The position numbers and the translations under genes were made by a program. From Actinomucor elegans (taxonomy: Eukaryota; Mucoromycota; Mucoromycetes; Mucorales; Mucoraceae), in contig JAMSLZ010000003.1 in the NCBI GenBank assembly GCA_026027325.1, positions 744,001 to 808,000 on the forward strand: 64,000 bases of DNA. The letters are read 5' to 3'. Within the stretch, counting starts at the first letter, position 1. Each line of letters begins with the position of its first letter. Below, piece by piece: positions 32,575 to 43,900 of this stretch. Below the pieces are notes generated by a model, which saw only the letters and a list, made by a program, of their open reading frames with translations, was not told where the DNA came from and searched no databases.

Positions 32575-34060
32575 ATAAAAAAAAAAAAACTAGTCATCAA
32601 CGAGGATAATAACAACTTGCATTAAATTGAATAAAAGCAAGAGAGTTTAGCAACACATAAAGGGAAAAAAAAGAAATTAGTGTATACTGCCGAGTAGAGG
32701 GAATACTACTGAACTTACCCGAGTCTCCCCGTTTTATCAAGACCATTTATTCGCGTGGCCTAGTGATAACTAGATCTGGATAATTACTGATTTCTGGACG
32801 TATATGTCATTCGCCTTGTTGGTATTGGTTTGGTCTACTCCTTCCAGTAGGCACAAGATTCAGACAAGCAACCAAATCATGATTCCACAGACAGTAGGCA
32901 TTTCCAGCAACTGGGTAACGAGTTAGTGTACGATAAATGGCTTTGTCCACAGTTTTGATTCGTATATTAACTATCAAAACTAAAAAAAAATGAGAGTTGA
33001 TTTTTAATCATATAAATACCTTAATAAGACCATGTGGAATAACTCGAGGGTTTTCTTTGACGTCTATATGATCGCGGATTTGAAACCATGCTGAAAGCTT
33101 CGATACTCATATGCTGTCATGATGAGCATCACCGGCTTGTCCTGAATTCATCGATTAGATATACCTGGGCCCCGTTTTTATTGAGTAAGTTACGGTGCCC
33201 TCCCCCCAGTGGATTCTTAACATTGACCATTAGAAGCAAACCAGTTACCCATCATCAAGAGAGGATTTGTACCCAAACGGCTTTGTAATCTTTTTTTTTT
33301 TATCGGCAAATTGTTTTCTGATGTAGGCAGAGAGTTTCAATTTTCTGTTTGCGTCCCGTTACATACAAATGATGCACGCGCTATCTAGCACTAAACCATA
33401 TCATTATTATATACGCTTGGGAAGCAATAAATAGTACTGTATCGTGTTATTTGTGCATTAGTTGTTGGCAAGTTGCTCTAAGAATGGTAATAAGCCAGTT
33501 GTATCTATTGTGCATTGCAATACTGAATGGATAAGATGCGTGTCAACACCCTTGTGAAAGAAAAATTCACTATATTAATCTGAATAAACTTGCCTTTTTC
33601 CTGCTTGAAATAGATACTAATGAAACCTTTTGATGTGGTACTGTAGTATACCAGGCTGAATAATAGATCAAATGTAACACTGATACAAAGTCTGATCAAA
33701 CAGTAGTAGGTCGTGCTACAGTAATCAACATCATTACAATTTCGAGTTAAAAACAAGCATGCTGAAAACTACTATACTAGGCAAGTAAGAATCATTTGTC
33801 AAACCACCTCATGGAAGAACATAAACATAGTCATCACTGCTCACTATATGTTTGTATATCTCTATGAGTGTGCATAAATAAAGTGCAATTAAAAAAAAAC
33901 AACTATGAAATTATACCTTTTTTTCAGCTGGTAATGCTCAAGATTATATTATATTCAAGTCAAATGAGTTTTTTTTTTTTTTTGAGAATCAATACCAATA
34001 ATAGCCATCTCTAGTTTAGTAGGTAGCAACTCTTTTTTCTACAATGCATTTGTAATAAAT

Positions 34061-34170
34061 GCACGAATTTGATTTAGAAATCGTACGAAATTATTTCCTG
34101 ACTATGTACAAAATTTTACTCGGCAAATGTACGGAATTTTGCCCAGAAGTGCGCAAATATTTTCATAACA
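34061..34170 (+). repeat. 23-bp tandem repeat, block 2
   Basis: Units begin GCACGAATTT, GTACGAAATT, GTACAAAATT, GTACGGAATT and GCGCAAATAT at 22-23 bp spacing. This is the same family as block 1 but inverted. Confidence 0.65.
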
Positions 34171-34517
34171 CTCAGTGAGAATCTTGGCATTGCATCTAAC
34201 TCAATAGCGACTCAACATGATCATTTGAGTTCAAGGAAATAGACAGAAAAAAGTAGTTGTACAATGAACACCAAAGGTGCTAGATAGGCTTAATTACAAA
34301 TTACTTTTTTTTTTTTTTTTTATTATCTGCAGGTAGATTTCGCACAAGAAACCCAATCCATTCAAATGAGGGTGAATCTTCTATGTTTTTTATCAGTTTT
34401 TCAGGTCACCCAGTTCATGTAGATTACGATTTCTAATTATTAAGGTGTACAATTTCTGAGTCTCCAATTTCACAGGCCCAAAAATTGGTATGCGTAATAT
34501 TAATTGAATGCAAGTCA

Positions 34518-34552
34518 TCTCGAGAAATCTGGGACCAATGTCCCATCAGATG
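34518..34552 (-). repeat. Dispersed repeat copy
   Basis: On the minus strand it reads CATCTGATGGGACATTGGTC, then CCAGATTTCTCGAGATG. It resembles the copy at 47795, which also carries CATCGGTCC in place of CATTTAACC. Confidence 0.5.
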
Positions 34553-34937
34553 AACAAACCATGTTCAGAACAAGTTGTTGCATCTATTAAAGCTATCAGT
34601 TGACTCATTCAATAGTTCAAACCCTTCCAGAAAATCATTCACCCCATTCGACCTAACGTGGATTCAAGACCGTTGTTTATTAATATAACAAAAAAAGGGA
34701 AAAAAAACAATGATATTATATATACAGAGTGAATTTTTTTTTTTTAAAAAAAAAAGGGGGGATGGGCTTGGAATAAAACGAATAAAGAAAAAAACAAGCA
34801 AAAAAAATGAATACTGTATAAGTTTGTGTGTATATGTAAAAACTGGATATGGAATCAAGAAGCGTTGATATATAATATATAGTGTGAAGGGGAGGAATTG
34901 GGATGTACAAAGTTATATATGTATATATATATATATA

Positions 34938-36505
34938 TTATCTCTTACTGCGTGTCGGTACAGTGGGTCTTCTTCTTGGAGTACTGATAGGGGTTGTAGC
35001 AGCGGCAGCACTACGTTTTCTAGTCATACCTGCAGAAGGAGTTCTATCTTTAGTTGATGATGCTGTGGCTTTACTAGTACTACCATTGCTGTTGGCTAGT
35101 ACAAGTGTTCTTCTTCTTACTGGTGGTGATGCAGTAGTAGTAGTAGTAGTGGTGGTGGTGGTGGTGGCCTTTGATCGTTTTGTTGGGAATTCTAGTTCAG
35201 TCACTCGGCTTAACAAGGTTTGATACTTTTGTTTCCCCTGGCTCTGGCTATAAAACTGTTTCATTGCTTCTTCAGCCTCTTGTCGTTTCTTGGTTTCTTC
35301 TTCTAACAACATTTCTAATTTAGCCATACGATCATGCGACTTTTGGCGTTGTACTTTGAGTGAATGGTGTAGCATTTGAACAAGATGTACCATGCCAGCA
35401 ATAGGTGTACGTTGTCCTGTGGTAGCCATAGCAGCAATGCCAACTTGATTTTCAAGCATGCCAGGAGAAGATTTATTTTGGTAATCTTTCCAGATTTGCT
35501 GTATCTTGGAAGCAGCAGCTTCAGTGGCTTGATCTTGTTGTTCTTCAACATACTGTATCTTTTGTTGTGGTTTTAGTAAGCGTCTAGGTACGTAATGCTT
35601 ACGGCATGTATCATCAGGTGGTAATAGTGAGCTGTTACTAGTAATACTGGCCCATCGTTTGCCAGCATCGCTTTTAAATTGGATCTTGTTACTGATCGAA
35701 GAAGGTGTAGGTGATGGTTTAACAGGAGTTAAACGTTTGTTCAAGAGTGTCTTGGAAGATCGTTCGACATCCTTTATCCATTCGCTTATAGCGCGGTCTT
35801 TGTTTGATACGGATCGATTCTCCTTCTTGGAGAAGTATTCTTGCAATGCCAATTGATCTGGTTGTTTCATTTCTGTTGATATAGTTGAAGGAGCAGGAGT
35901 TGGTACAGAAGTAGGGGCTTGAAGGACAGATACACGACGTATTTCTGCAGTAGAAGTAGCTAATTTCTTTAGGAATCTTGATCTTGGAGGGAATTCGTAG
36001 TGTTCTTGTTCTGGAGTTAATGTTTGAGGAACAAGAATCTCTTGAGTACCGTCCGGATAACGCTTAATGACAGCCTATGAAATATTTTGTAAGTAAAAAG
36101 AAAAAAAAGTATGAAACACACAACTCTCTCTTTTTTTTTCTTTCTCTCTTTATCGTTATAAATCTTATTGTTCTAAACTGCCCCTGTACTACTAAAGTAA
36201 AGCCCTTTTTTTTTTGAAATGCCCATTTTCGAACACGATAAAAAAAAGAAAAAAAAAAAAAAAGAGAGAGGAAGTGTGTATTAATTTCGGCGCACCTTTT
36301 TCCGATCGCCCCACACCAAAAGTGACCGGGGTTCACGTCTTGGACGAAGCACTTGTGCCTTAGCTGCTCGTTCTGCCATTTCTTTATGCTGCTTGTTTTC
36401 TTCTGTTAAAACAATATCGGATAATGCGGTGGGGCCCGTGCGTGTCTGTAGTGGTGGCCGTGCTCTTCTCTCCTCCTTTTTTTCATTTTTGTCCCGTTTA
36501 TGCAT
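34938..36505 (-). CDS. IQ-motif, coiled-coil basic protein (unknown)
   Basis: Two main exons. Exon 1 from the ATG at 36505 (MHKRDKNEKKEERRARPP) ends WGDRKK at a GTGCGC donor near 36294. Exon 2 starts near 36074 with AVIKRYPDGTQEILVPQTLT. It contains an IQ-like element EAAASKIQQIWKDYQNKS (putative calmodulin or myosin-light-chain site), a coiled coil (HDRMAKLEMLLEEETKKRQE, then AEEAMKQFY), a poly-Thr run, and a Pro/Arg/Ser/Thr-rich basic tail ending TRSKR. Estimated ~460 residues. The architecture suggests a cytoskeletal or spindle-pole-associated scaffold, but no orthologue is recognised. The YPDG motif after the intron may be the most conserved region. Confidence 0.7.
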
Positions 36506-36719
36506 TTAATAAACTGGGATTTCTGCTTCAAAAAGAGCACTTTATCTCTATCTCTCTCTCTCTTAATAAGGTGGATTATAATTGCACTTGGTGAATAGAT
36601 TTATACAAAAACATGAGTTATAAAAGAAAAAGAAAATGTACAATCAACATAAGGTATATATATATACAAAAAAAAAAGAGAGAGAAAGAAAAAGGTAATA
36701 TACCTTTTTCAAAAAAAAA

Positions 36720-36754
<35 letters not shown>

Positions 36755-36930
36755 TTAAAGAAGCAAAAGAGAAGCAAAAAGGGGGAAAAAGAAAGAGGAA
36801 ATGTTTATGTAACTCATTTTGTTGCGGAAAGTATAATTTTCGTTGGTAGCACACTTATTCACATGAACAACAGCAGTACCTGGATTTTTTTATTTTAGTT
36901 ACTAACAGTGTACCATCATCATCATCATCA
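36506..36930. other. Short A-rich intergenic
   Basis: CT-rich and A-rich tracts (about 36549-36562 and 36711-36751) between two tandem minus-strand genes. It must hold the promoter of the IQ gene and the 3' end of the VHS gene. Confidence 0.45.
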
Positions 36931-38481
36931 TTAGTCGTGCATTTTCTGAGGGGTTAGAGGTGCTGGTAATGCGGCCCTAAATAACGTTTTTGTTATTTAT
37001 AGTCAATAATATTTAATATTTGTGTACTTTTACCCTGCAGTTACGGATGTACTATTACTTGTATTATTAGATGGTGATACCTGATTTGTATCAGCGAATG
37101 GATCAAAAGGGTCGTCACTAATATAGATGTGATCAGTTAGAGACTATAGGTATTTTTTTTTAAAAAAAATATATACTATACCTTGGATTAGTATAGATTT
37201 GATAAGGATTAGTTGTAGTAGTATTAGTAGTAGAAGTAGTAGGAGGAGCTGCCGCAGTAGTATTCATTGGCTGCGACGACGAAGAAGAGGATGGAATTAA
37301 CAATTCATCCGTCTGTTGTTGTTTTTCCTAAAAGAACGATATGTAAACACACGCGTCTTGTAGAATACACAAAAAAAAAAAAAAAAAAAAAAAACTTACA
37401 CGAGTGCTACGATTATGTAGTGTTTGCGAATTCATAGTTGCTTCGTTGACAGCGTGCTGTTCTAGCATTTCATCATAAGACTTGAAGCAGCTAAGCAATT
37501 CATTATTCGCATTGATCAAAGCAGCTAAATAATCATTAATATCGTGTAACTCAATGATACCATTAGACTTTACATATGACGTCGGAATCCTCATTAGTTG
37601 TTAAATGAGCAGCAATGATTTGTTGAGCTTGTTTACATTTACCATAGAACTCCTATTGGTCAGCCAGTTGGTACATATGCACTCTTACTGTAAGGTATAC
37701 TGACCTGAATCAACGCGTTCTTTGATATATCTTCTTGGGTAGGATCAGTAAAAGATAAAGTCTGCGAAAACAATTGTGCACTATTCTTTGCTAATTCAAT
37801 ATCACCCTTCACATCTACAGGCTATTTTAAAAAAAAATCAGTAAAATCGCCAATCATATTACTTTTCTTTCTTACTCTGGTTTCTCTTGGCATTGGTTGA
37901 TGACTTCTAGACTGTCTTCTATTGAGACTACCATTGCCTACCAAGGTATCATAGGCCCTTCTGACAGCTCCAAATTGCGGGTCTCCTCCGGTTTGATGTA
38001 CCCAACTTTCAAGACACTGAGCCAGTTTACCATGTACTCTATCATCTGTTGTCTTTTAATAGATAGAACTTGCTCAGTTTCACACAAAATATCCATATAC
38101 CAGTTATTACCTTGGATGAAGCCAACGTATACAAATCCTCTCCAAATGACTTGGCTGCCAACTGAGGTTGAAACTTGACTGTGCAGTTTTCAGACAAAGA
38201 ATTCAAAATCTAAAAGGGGGGAGGGACATAAATACTCGTGTTCAACCCTATTGTAATATGTGCATTACCTCTAAGCCTAATACTTGTGTTTTAGGTTCAC
38301 TGGCCATCATTTTCTTTTGTAAAAGCTTTCTAGCCTCCTTTGCTCCTAATTCAGTTGAATTCACAGCATCACATATTTGAAACACTAGAGCCCAGTCCAA
38401 TTCCGTCACCGTAGGGTGCGTGGCCTTCTCTATATTTGAGGTAATCTCGGTAGGTACAATCTTTTTCGAAAACAAGGGCAT
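36931..38481 (-). CDS. VHS-GAT domain trafficking adaptor (Lsb5/Tom1/GGA-like)
   Basis: Six or more exons. The N-terminal VHS domain has TEITSNIEKATHPTVTELDW, AKEARKLLQKKMMASEPKTQ and VLGLEVMHIL, followed after introns by ILNSLSENCTVKFQPQLAAK and FGEDLYTLASS. The GAT-type three-helix region contains DINDYLAALINANNELLSCF and KSYDEMLEQHAVNEATM, a ubiquitin/Arf-binding type helix. The tail is Ser/Thr/Asn-rich with DDPFDPFADTN, a DPF/NPF-like accessory motif. The last exon, AALPAPLTPQKMHD, is joined in phase across GTAAAA..TTTAG. No GAE ear domain is seen, favouring an Lsb5/Tom1-like protein that sorts ubiquitinated cargo at endosomes or the actin patch. The exact assignment is uncertain. Confidence 0.8.
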
Positions 38482-38952
38482 TGTAAAGAAGAAGAAAAAA
38501 AGGTGGAAAGAGAAACAAAAGAGTAAAACCCTAAACTACGAAAAAGAAGATAGGAGTTTGAACCACTTGGTTCCAAAACTCCATTGTGCACACGTTGTTT
38601 TCCATGATAGAGTCACAATTAGGAGCTTTTGAATGTGTATATAGTTTCGATTGCAATCCTTTGCAGCTGTTAAACTGAAGGGATAATATAGACTCATATG
38701 ATGATAACAAAAAACAAGTAGCAGCTTGGCAGTGAAACCCACTTGTATATGTGCAACGCTACAAAAAGTACGACGACACACTCGTTTGTGTCATCCTGAG
38801 TTTCATATCAATAAACCAATCGAGATTTTTCATTATGCGAAAAAGAATTGTCATTTGGTGATGCTTGAATTAATGCGAACAGGTTATTACCAGAATTACG
38901 ATAGATCTCAGGTCTCAATAAAGACAGCAGACTAGTTTTCACTTGAATAGAG

Positions 38953-38997
38953 CTCATCAGATGCAACTTTGAACTGAGATCGACCGAGAAATCTTAA
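38953..38997 (+). repeat. Dispersed repeat copy
   Basis: ATCAGATGCAACTTTGAACT, then GAGATCGACCGAGAAATCTTA. Confidence 0.65.
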
Positions 38998-39136
38998 TCT
39001 ATTAATCTTTTTTTTTATTTTTTTATTTTATTTTGTATAGTTTATAGATGATCGTCTATAAGTGTAAGATATTGTTTGAACATCAGCTAATCAATCACTC
39101 TGATAAATTCAATAACTTATTTTGAACATGTTATAG

Positions 39137-39180
39137 TGATCAGATGCAACATTTAACCGAGATCGATCCAAAGATCTATT
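39137..39180 (+). repeat. Dispersed repeat copy (near consensus)
   Basis: GATCAGATGCAACATTTAAC, then CGAGATCGATCCAAAGATCT. Closest to the inferred consensus. Confidence 0.7.
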
Positions 39181-40169
39181 GATGATTAAAACTAGCTCAT
39201 ACGAAAAGAATGTATCTTATAGTCAAACACTGAAATGTCATATATTCATAATATTTTAACCAAATAATAGCTTTGATAAACATATTAATATATGATTATG
39301 TACAAATTATCGGACATGGCATGAATTGGCCGAGGAATATATATTCTAGAAATATTAAATATGGTCCAATGTCAGGAAAATTTGTAGGGATGTTTCTTTA
39401 GATCTAAAACTTCGAAACGGTCCTTTTTTTTACCATGAGGATGGAATTTTTGACGCATGGTTTATAATTAACATAAGAAGAATATATGGGTTTTATATTT
39501 TTGCGAATATGAAACACTCGAATTACGCCTTCATTTCTAAAGGTAGAGTTTATAAAAGCTGTTTCCAAGCATTCAGTAGAATATCATATGTAGTTAATGT
39601 CATTTAATGAGTGATCCTAGCTGTTCGCAGTATTTACTAATACCTCTTTTACAGACGGTCATCTTTTGTCTTACAAAGTGAGGATATTGAATTTAAAGTA
39701 GTTTTTAAACTGTCACCGGTCAATAAAACAGAGAGATTACATAGTACCGTGATACACTTCTAAATCTCTGTAAGGATATTAAAAGCGTTTTAGAGTCACT
39801 CTTCATGATCCAACTTTCTTTTTTCATTACTGATAAAATGACATGAATGGTTTAATTGTTCCATAAAAGTTAATATGGACCGATTTATCCAAGATTAAGC
39901 GAGAGCCCTAGCTGTCAGATGAGGCCCAATTCTGTTATCCGACACTTGACGCTTCTCATTTATGGTGATTCGCTGGTCAGTTCCTTTTTACAACTTTTTT
40001 TTTTTTAAAAAAAAAGAAGAAGCTTGACAGTACCTCGTAGATGATGAAAAAATAGCACACCGTAATATATCACACACAACTAACTACAGATGAGTACAAG
40101 ATGTTGATAGGGATGCTGTCAAAGGATAGCTCCACTAGATCTCAGAGTTCGTTTTGAGTATAGAGTACT

Positions 40170-40211
40170 CCCATTAGATGCGACGTTAAATCGAGATCGA
40201 TTGATCTATAC
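40170..40211 (+). repeat. Dispersed repeat copy
   Basis: CCATTAGATGCGACGTTAAA, then TCGAGATCGATTGATCTATA. Confidence 0.65.
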
Positions 40212-40930
40212 TAGTAATAGGCTTAATTTGAAGATTAGGTAAGGTTATAAGAATATATGAATTGTCACTTTTCGATGAGAAAACAGCTATATGATGCGAA
40301 ATCTTTATTCTTGGAATTTATTGGATCGCGTTAGCCTTGTAAGGAACTAAGTTAGATTAGATGGGCTATGACCCAAATGGCAATATCCTTATTCACTTTC
40401 CGGCTTTCAGCTTTTTCTGAAATCTTGGATTCTTCACCCCATGTATCCTTAGAATTGGGAAACTGGACAATCAGATCGGAGCTTTTGTGATGGCCGCAAT
40501 TAGACCAATAGGTTAATGAAATAGATTCTCTAAACCAGCACAAGATATAATGATCACGTGTTTTGATTGGCTAAAGCATCCAAAGAGATTTACCTTGTAA
40601 TCAAAGTTTATTTGTTTGTTTGTTTGTTTGTTAATTTCATTTTAAACCGACCATTGAATTATTAAAAAAAACGCTTAGGTAAGCCTAGAGTTCATCAACA
40701 CGTTAGTTTAAGTTTTTTGTGTAGAGATACCTCGATTCAATGTGTGATTCTTGATAAAAGCCTTTTTTGGTCATATCAAACAAAATCTGAGAAAAATATC
40801 AATGTGCACTCGCAAATATAATAGATCTATGTCATTAATCTATTATACTAAAAAATGAGTTTTTCAATTTTGGACATACTCATAATGCATAATATATAAT
40901 TCAAATCCTTTATTGCTTGTTTAATAAAAC

Positions 40931-43900
40931 TTAAGCATAGTAACTAGGGGAAATAAGCATATCACTTAAAATCGATAACTGATCTTCATCAAACTTGAGC
41001 ATATCTTCATGCCAAGTGTCTGAATGGGTTCTTCTAAAATCTGAAAATGTTTTACGAATTGTTGCCTACAAAGAAGAAGAAGAAGAAAAATCCTGTTACT
41101 GCCTAGTTCCAATTACCATAGATTTACAACAACAAAAAACATACCTGAATTTCAGCAGCTGGATCAGACATACAATCTGCTAACTGACAAAGCACGGCTG
41201 GCATCCACTCTGGCACCTCATAAGGAAATGCATTAACCAAGCAAGAGATACCCAACACACCTGCGTGCTTTTGCAATACAGCTTCAGCAAATCCTACAGG
41301 TTCTACACTTTTGCCATTCGTATCGCGTTTGCGCTTGGGAATACGAACACGAATTTGCGCAGTAAACTGTGCCAAGAGCGACTGAATAGCATCACGTTGC
41401 GAGCATCGTACCAAGCCACCTAGTGTAACAGCTGCTAATTGACGTACTTCAATCTGTGAGTCTAGTAACATGTGTCCAATGACTTCCATGATGCGCAGCA
41501 ATTGGCTGCTGGTCATGGCAAACAAGTGTTTAAAGAAAAATATTTGTAATACGGGCAAAGCACGGATACGAATGTGCCAGCTAGTGGAAGTAGTGAGGAT
41601 ATTGAGGAAGCGATCGATCAATGTAGGCAGCATGGAAGGTGGATAGTTGGTTCGAGCAAACAAGTTGAGCACACGCGTAGCCATTTGCTGAAGATCTTGG
41701 TCATCATTGATTTCTTGCATAGTAAACAACTTGGGTAAAAGAGGAACGAGATAAGGCAGTGTACCAGCTACGCTATGATGTCCTAAGGCTTCATGAAGCC
41801 AACAAAGAACTTGAATAGCAATGTTAAATGTTTGTGGACTAAACAAACAAAACAAAAAAATCATAGAGAATTACTTACTTGTTTTACTGGCATGAGCATA
41901 ATCGCTGGATCCATTTGTAGCTGAAGAAGCATTCATTTCTATAAACCAAGCATCCAAGTGCTGAATCAAGGTGTTGATGCGTTCTTCCTGTGTCGCGTTC
42001 AGAGTAGTAGGTACATTACCTACACCATCTGTCTGAGCATTTGCTTCTAATAATCGATCTACTGATACAAACGAAGGAATCCACTCCAACTGCAACAGTT
42101 CATTGATATTCACACCAATCACCTCACGTACTTGCTTGTAAGGATGTTGTATGTTTTGTAAATAAGTAGGCAGGACTTTTTTCACAAGTGGCTCAAATCG
42201 CCATCCTAAACGAACTACGACTGCGCGTACCAAGAGCAACTTGCGTGACTCACTAAACGCAGCATCTGATGTAGGATCCAATTCAGAACTCAAAATGAGG
42301 TCAATCAAAGGCTGCACACGACGAGGGTCTCGACGAGCCACAGTATGACGGACCAGCGATTCCCAGTAAGTCAACGAATCTGGCGTGATGCTATTGAACG
42401 TCTTGCGCAACAAAGGCGTTAACCATACCCATAGCTCATCTAACTTGGCAAGGCTCCAGTGCTTAGTACCACGAATCAAACCGCCGAGAATTTCCGAGGC
42501 AGCACGCTGAGCGTTCTTTTGATCAGTCGCCTCACATAACTTTTCAATATGAGGCTTTGCTACAGCCAGAGGACGATCTCCAAAAGTTTGAAAGATACTG
42601 CGAAAAAGATTAGCATGAGCCATTTTAAACATGTCTTCGTGCTTTTGGTTGCTTTCCTGCGAAAGGTAAGCACAAAGCTTGCTCCAGTAGGTATCGCTGC
42701 AAAAAGTCTCTTGGAATTCATCAAAAGCAGGCTGTGAGTCAATATCTACATTGTTTGCAAACAAAAAGTCATGGGGGTTGACTTTGTAGGCATGATAGGT
42801 GCTTGGCCAGACATACCAGCCGAGTGCCTTATCATCCACAAGTATGCTATCGGCGTTCAATGGTTCATAACTGGCTTTGAGCAGTTCTTGGCCTAGTGCA
42901 TGATCACCTGCTGGAACTTGTACTTGGATCTTGAGTGGATTGTGTGCTTTGTGGCGTACCAACAAGAGATCTTGGTTGCCAGCAGCCAAAGTACGTTCCT
43001 TAATATAGAGAAGCAGTCGTGTAGTGGATTTGAAACCAATACGACGCATCGTAGGCAGTTCAGACAATGAAGCATTGTTGGCGAATGTAGCTAAACGTTT
43101 TGTAAGCTTGCGATCAGGTCTCAAAAATGTTTCGACTAAGTTAGCAGCCATAGTAGCATAACGCCAATGCACACGAGTATCCTCCAACAAGTTTAATAAC
43201 GACTCAATCATGTCATCATAGGCTTGTTCGCGTTCTTTATTACGAGACACAACTTGGCTGTGCAGTTTGGCTATCTTGTCAGGTATATCACCAGTTACTG
43301 TCGACTGCGGCAAAAGCGGCGCGGTCAAGGATTCCAATTGATCAGTTGACACCAGAACACGGAAAGAAAACTCACCAACATGAGTGATGTAATCGACAAA
43401 CACCTTGCGAATAATTTCTTGGATAGATAGCTTGTCTTGGTGTTGTGCACTGCATAGAGCTAATACAAAACGAGGAATATACTGCCAGTTGCGCAAACAA
43501 GGCATCAAGATGCTTTTATGTGTAAATAGATAAAGGGCGCCTTTCATTGAATCTGCTGGAGCCTGAGGTCCAAGCGCATCCAATAAGGTAGGTAGAATCA
43601 AATGCTTCGAGTCTCGGAAACAACGCGCTGTCGCTGACAATGCAACTTGGCTCACTTTGCGAATCTCAGCATACGAACCAAGCGACATCTCTAGTAAATC
43701 AGTCAAGATAGCATCATGCAATGGTGTACGCACACGAGCTTGTACGTTCAAGCGCAATCTTAGCAAGTGATGGTTATAAGCACGGCGCACTAACAGGTTG
43801 CGAGGATAGCGCTTCTTACAAAGCGGTGTCTTGCCAATGTTTTTAGCATAACTATAGCCATTTTTGCTTCGATCAAACTGAGCTTTTTCAATACCACGCT

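Larger units (their letters stand above)
29573..34937. other. Long gene-poor interval (5.4 kb)
   Basis: No credible gene. It contains mononucleotide T/A runs, two blocks of a 23-bp tandem repeat in opposite orientation (32472-32574 and 34061-34170), one dispersed-repeat copy (34518-34552), and two stretches (about 31720-31880 and 34185-34345) that share CATTGCATCTAA(T/C)TCAA and GTAGATTTCGCA at the same ~140-bp spacing. The region looks like layered, old mobile-element debris. Confidence 0.5.
38482..40930. other. Gene-free interval with dispersed repeats
   Basis: No gene. Three plus-strand copies of the dispersed repeat (38953, 39137, 40170) sit in a longer degenerate sequence whose segments recur at 47.6-48.1 kb (for example AAATATTAAATATG, a TAATATTTTAACC-like stretch and ATAATAG). 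A (TTTG)n tract lies at 40613-40634. Confidence 0.5.

Noticed and set aside
34903..35223. Val/Leu-rich plus-strand frame
   Set aside because: A shadow of the Thr-rich tail of the minus-strand IQ protein.
36613..36854. Lys-rich and Phe-rich frames on both strands
   Set aside because: They are produced by poly-A/T tracts in an intergenic spacer.
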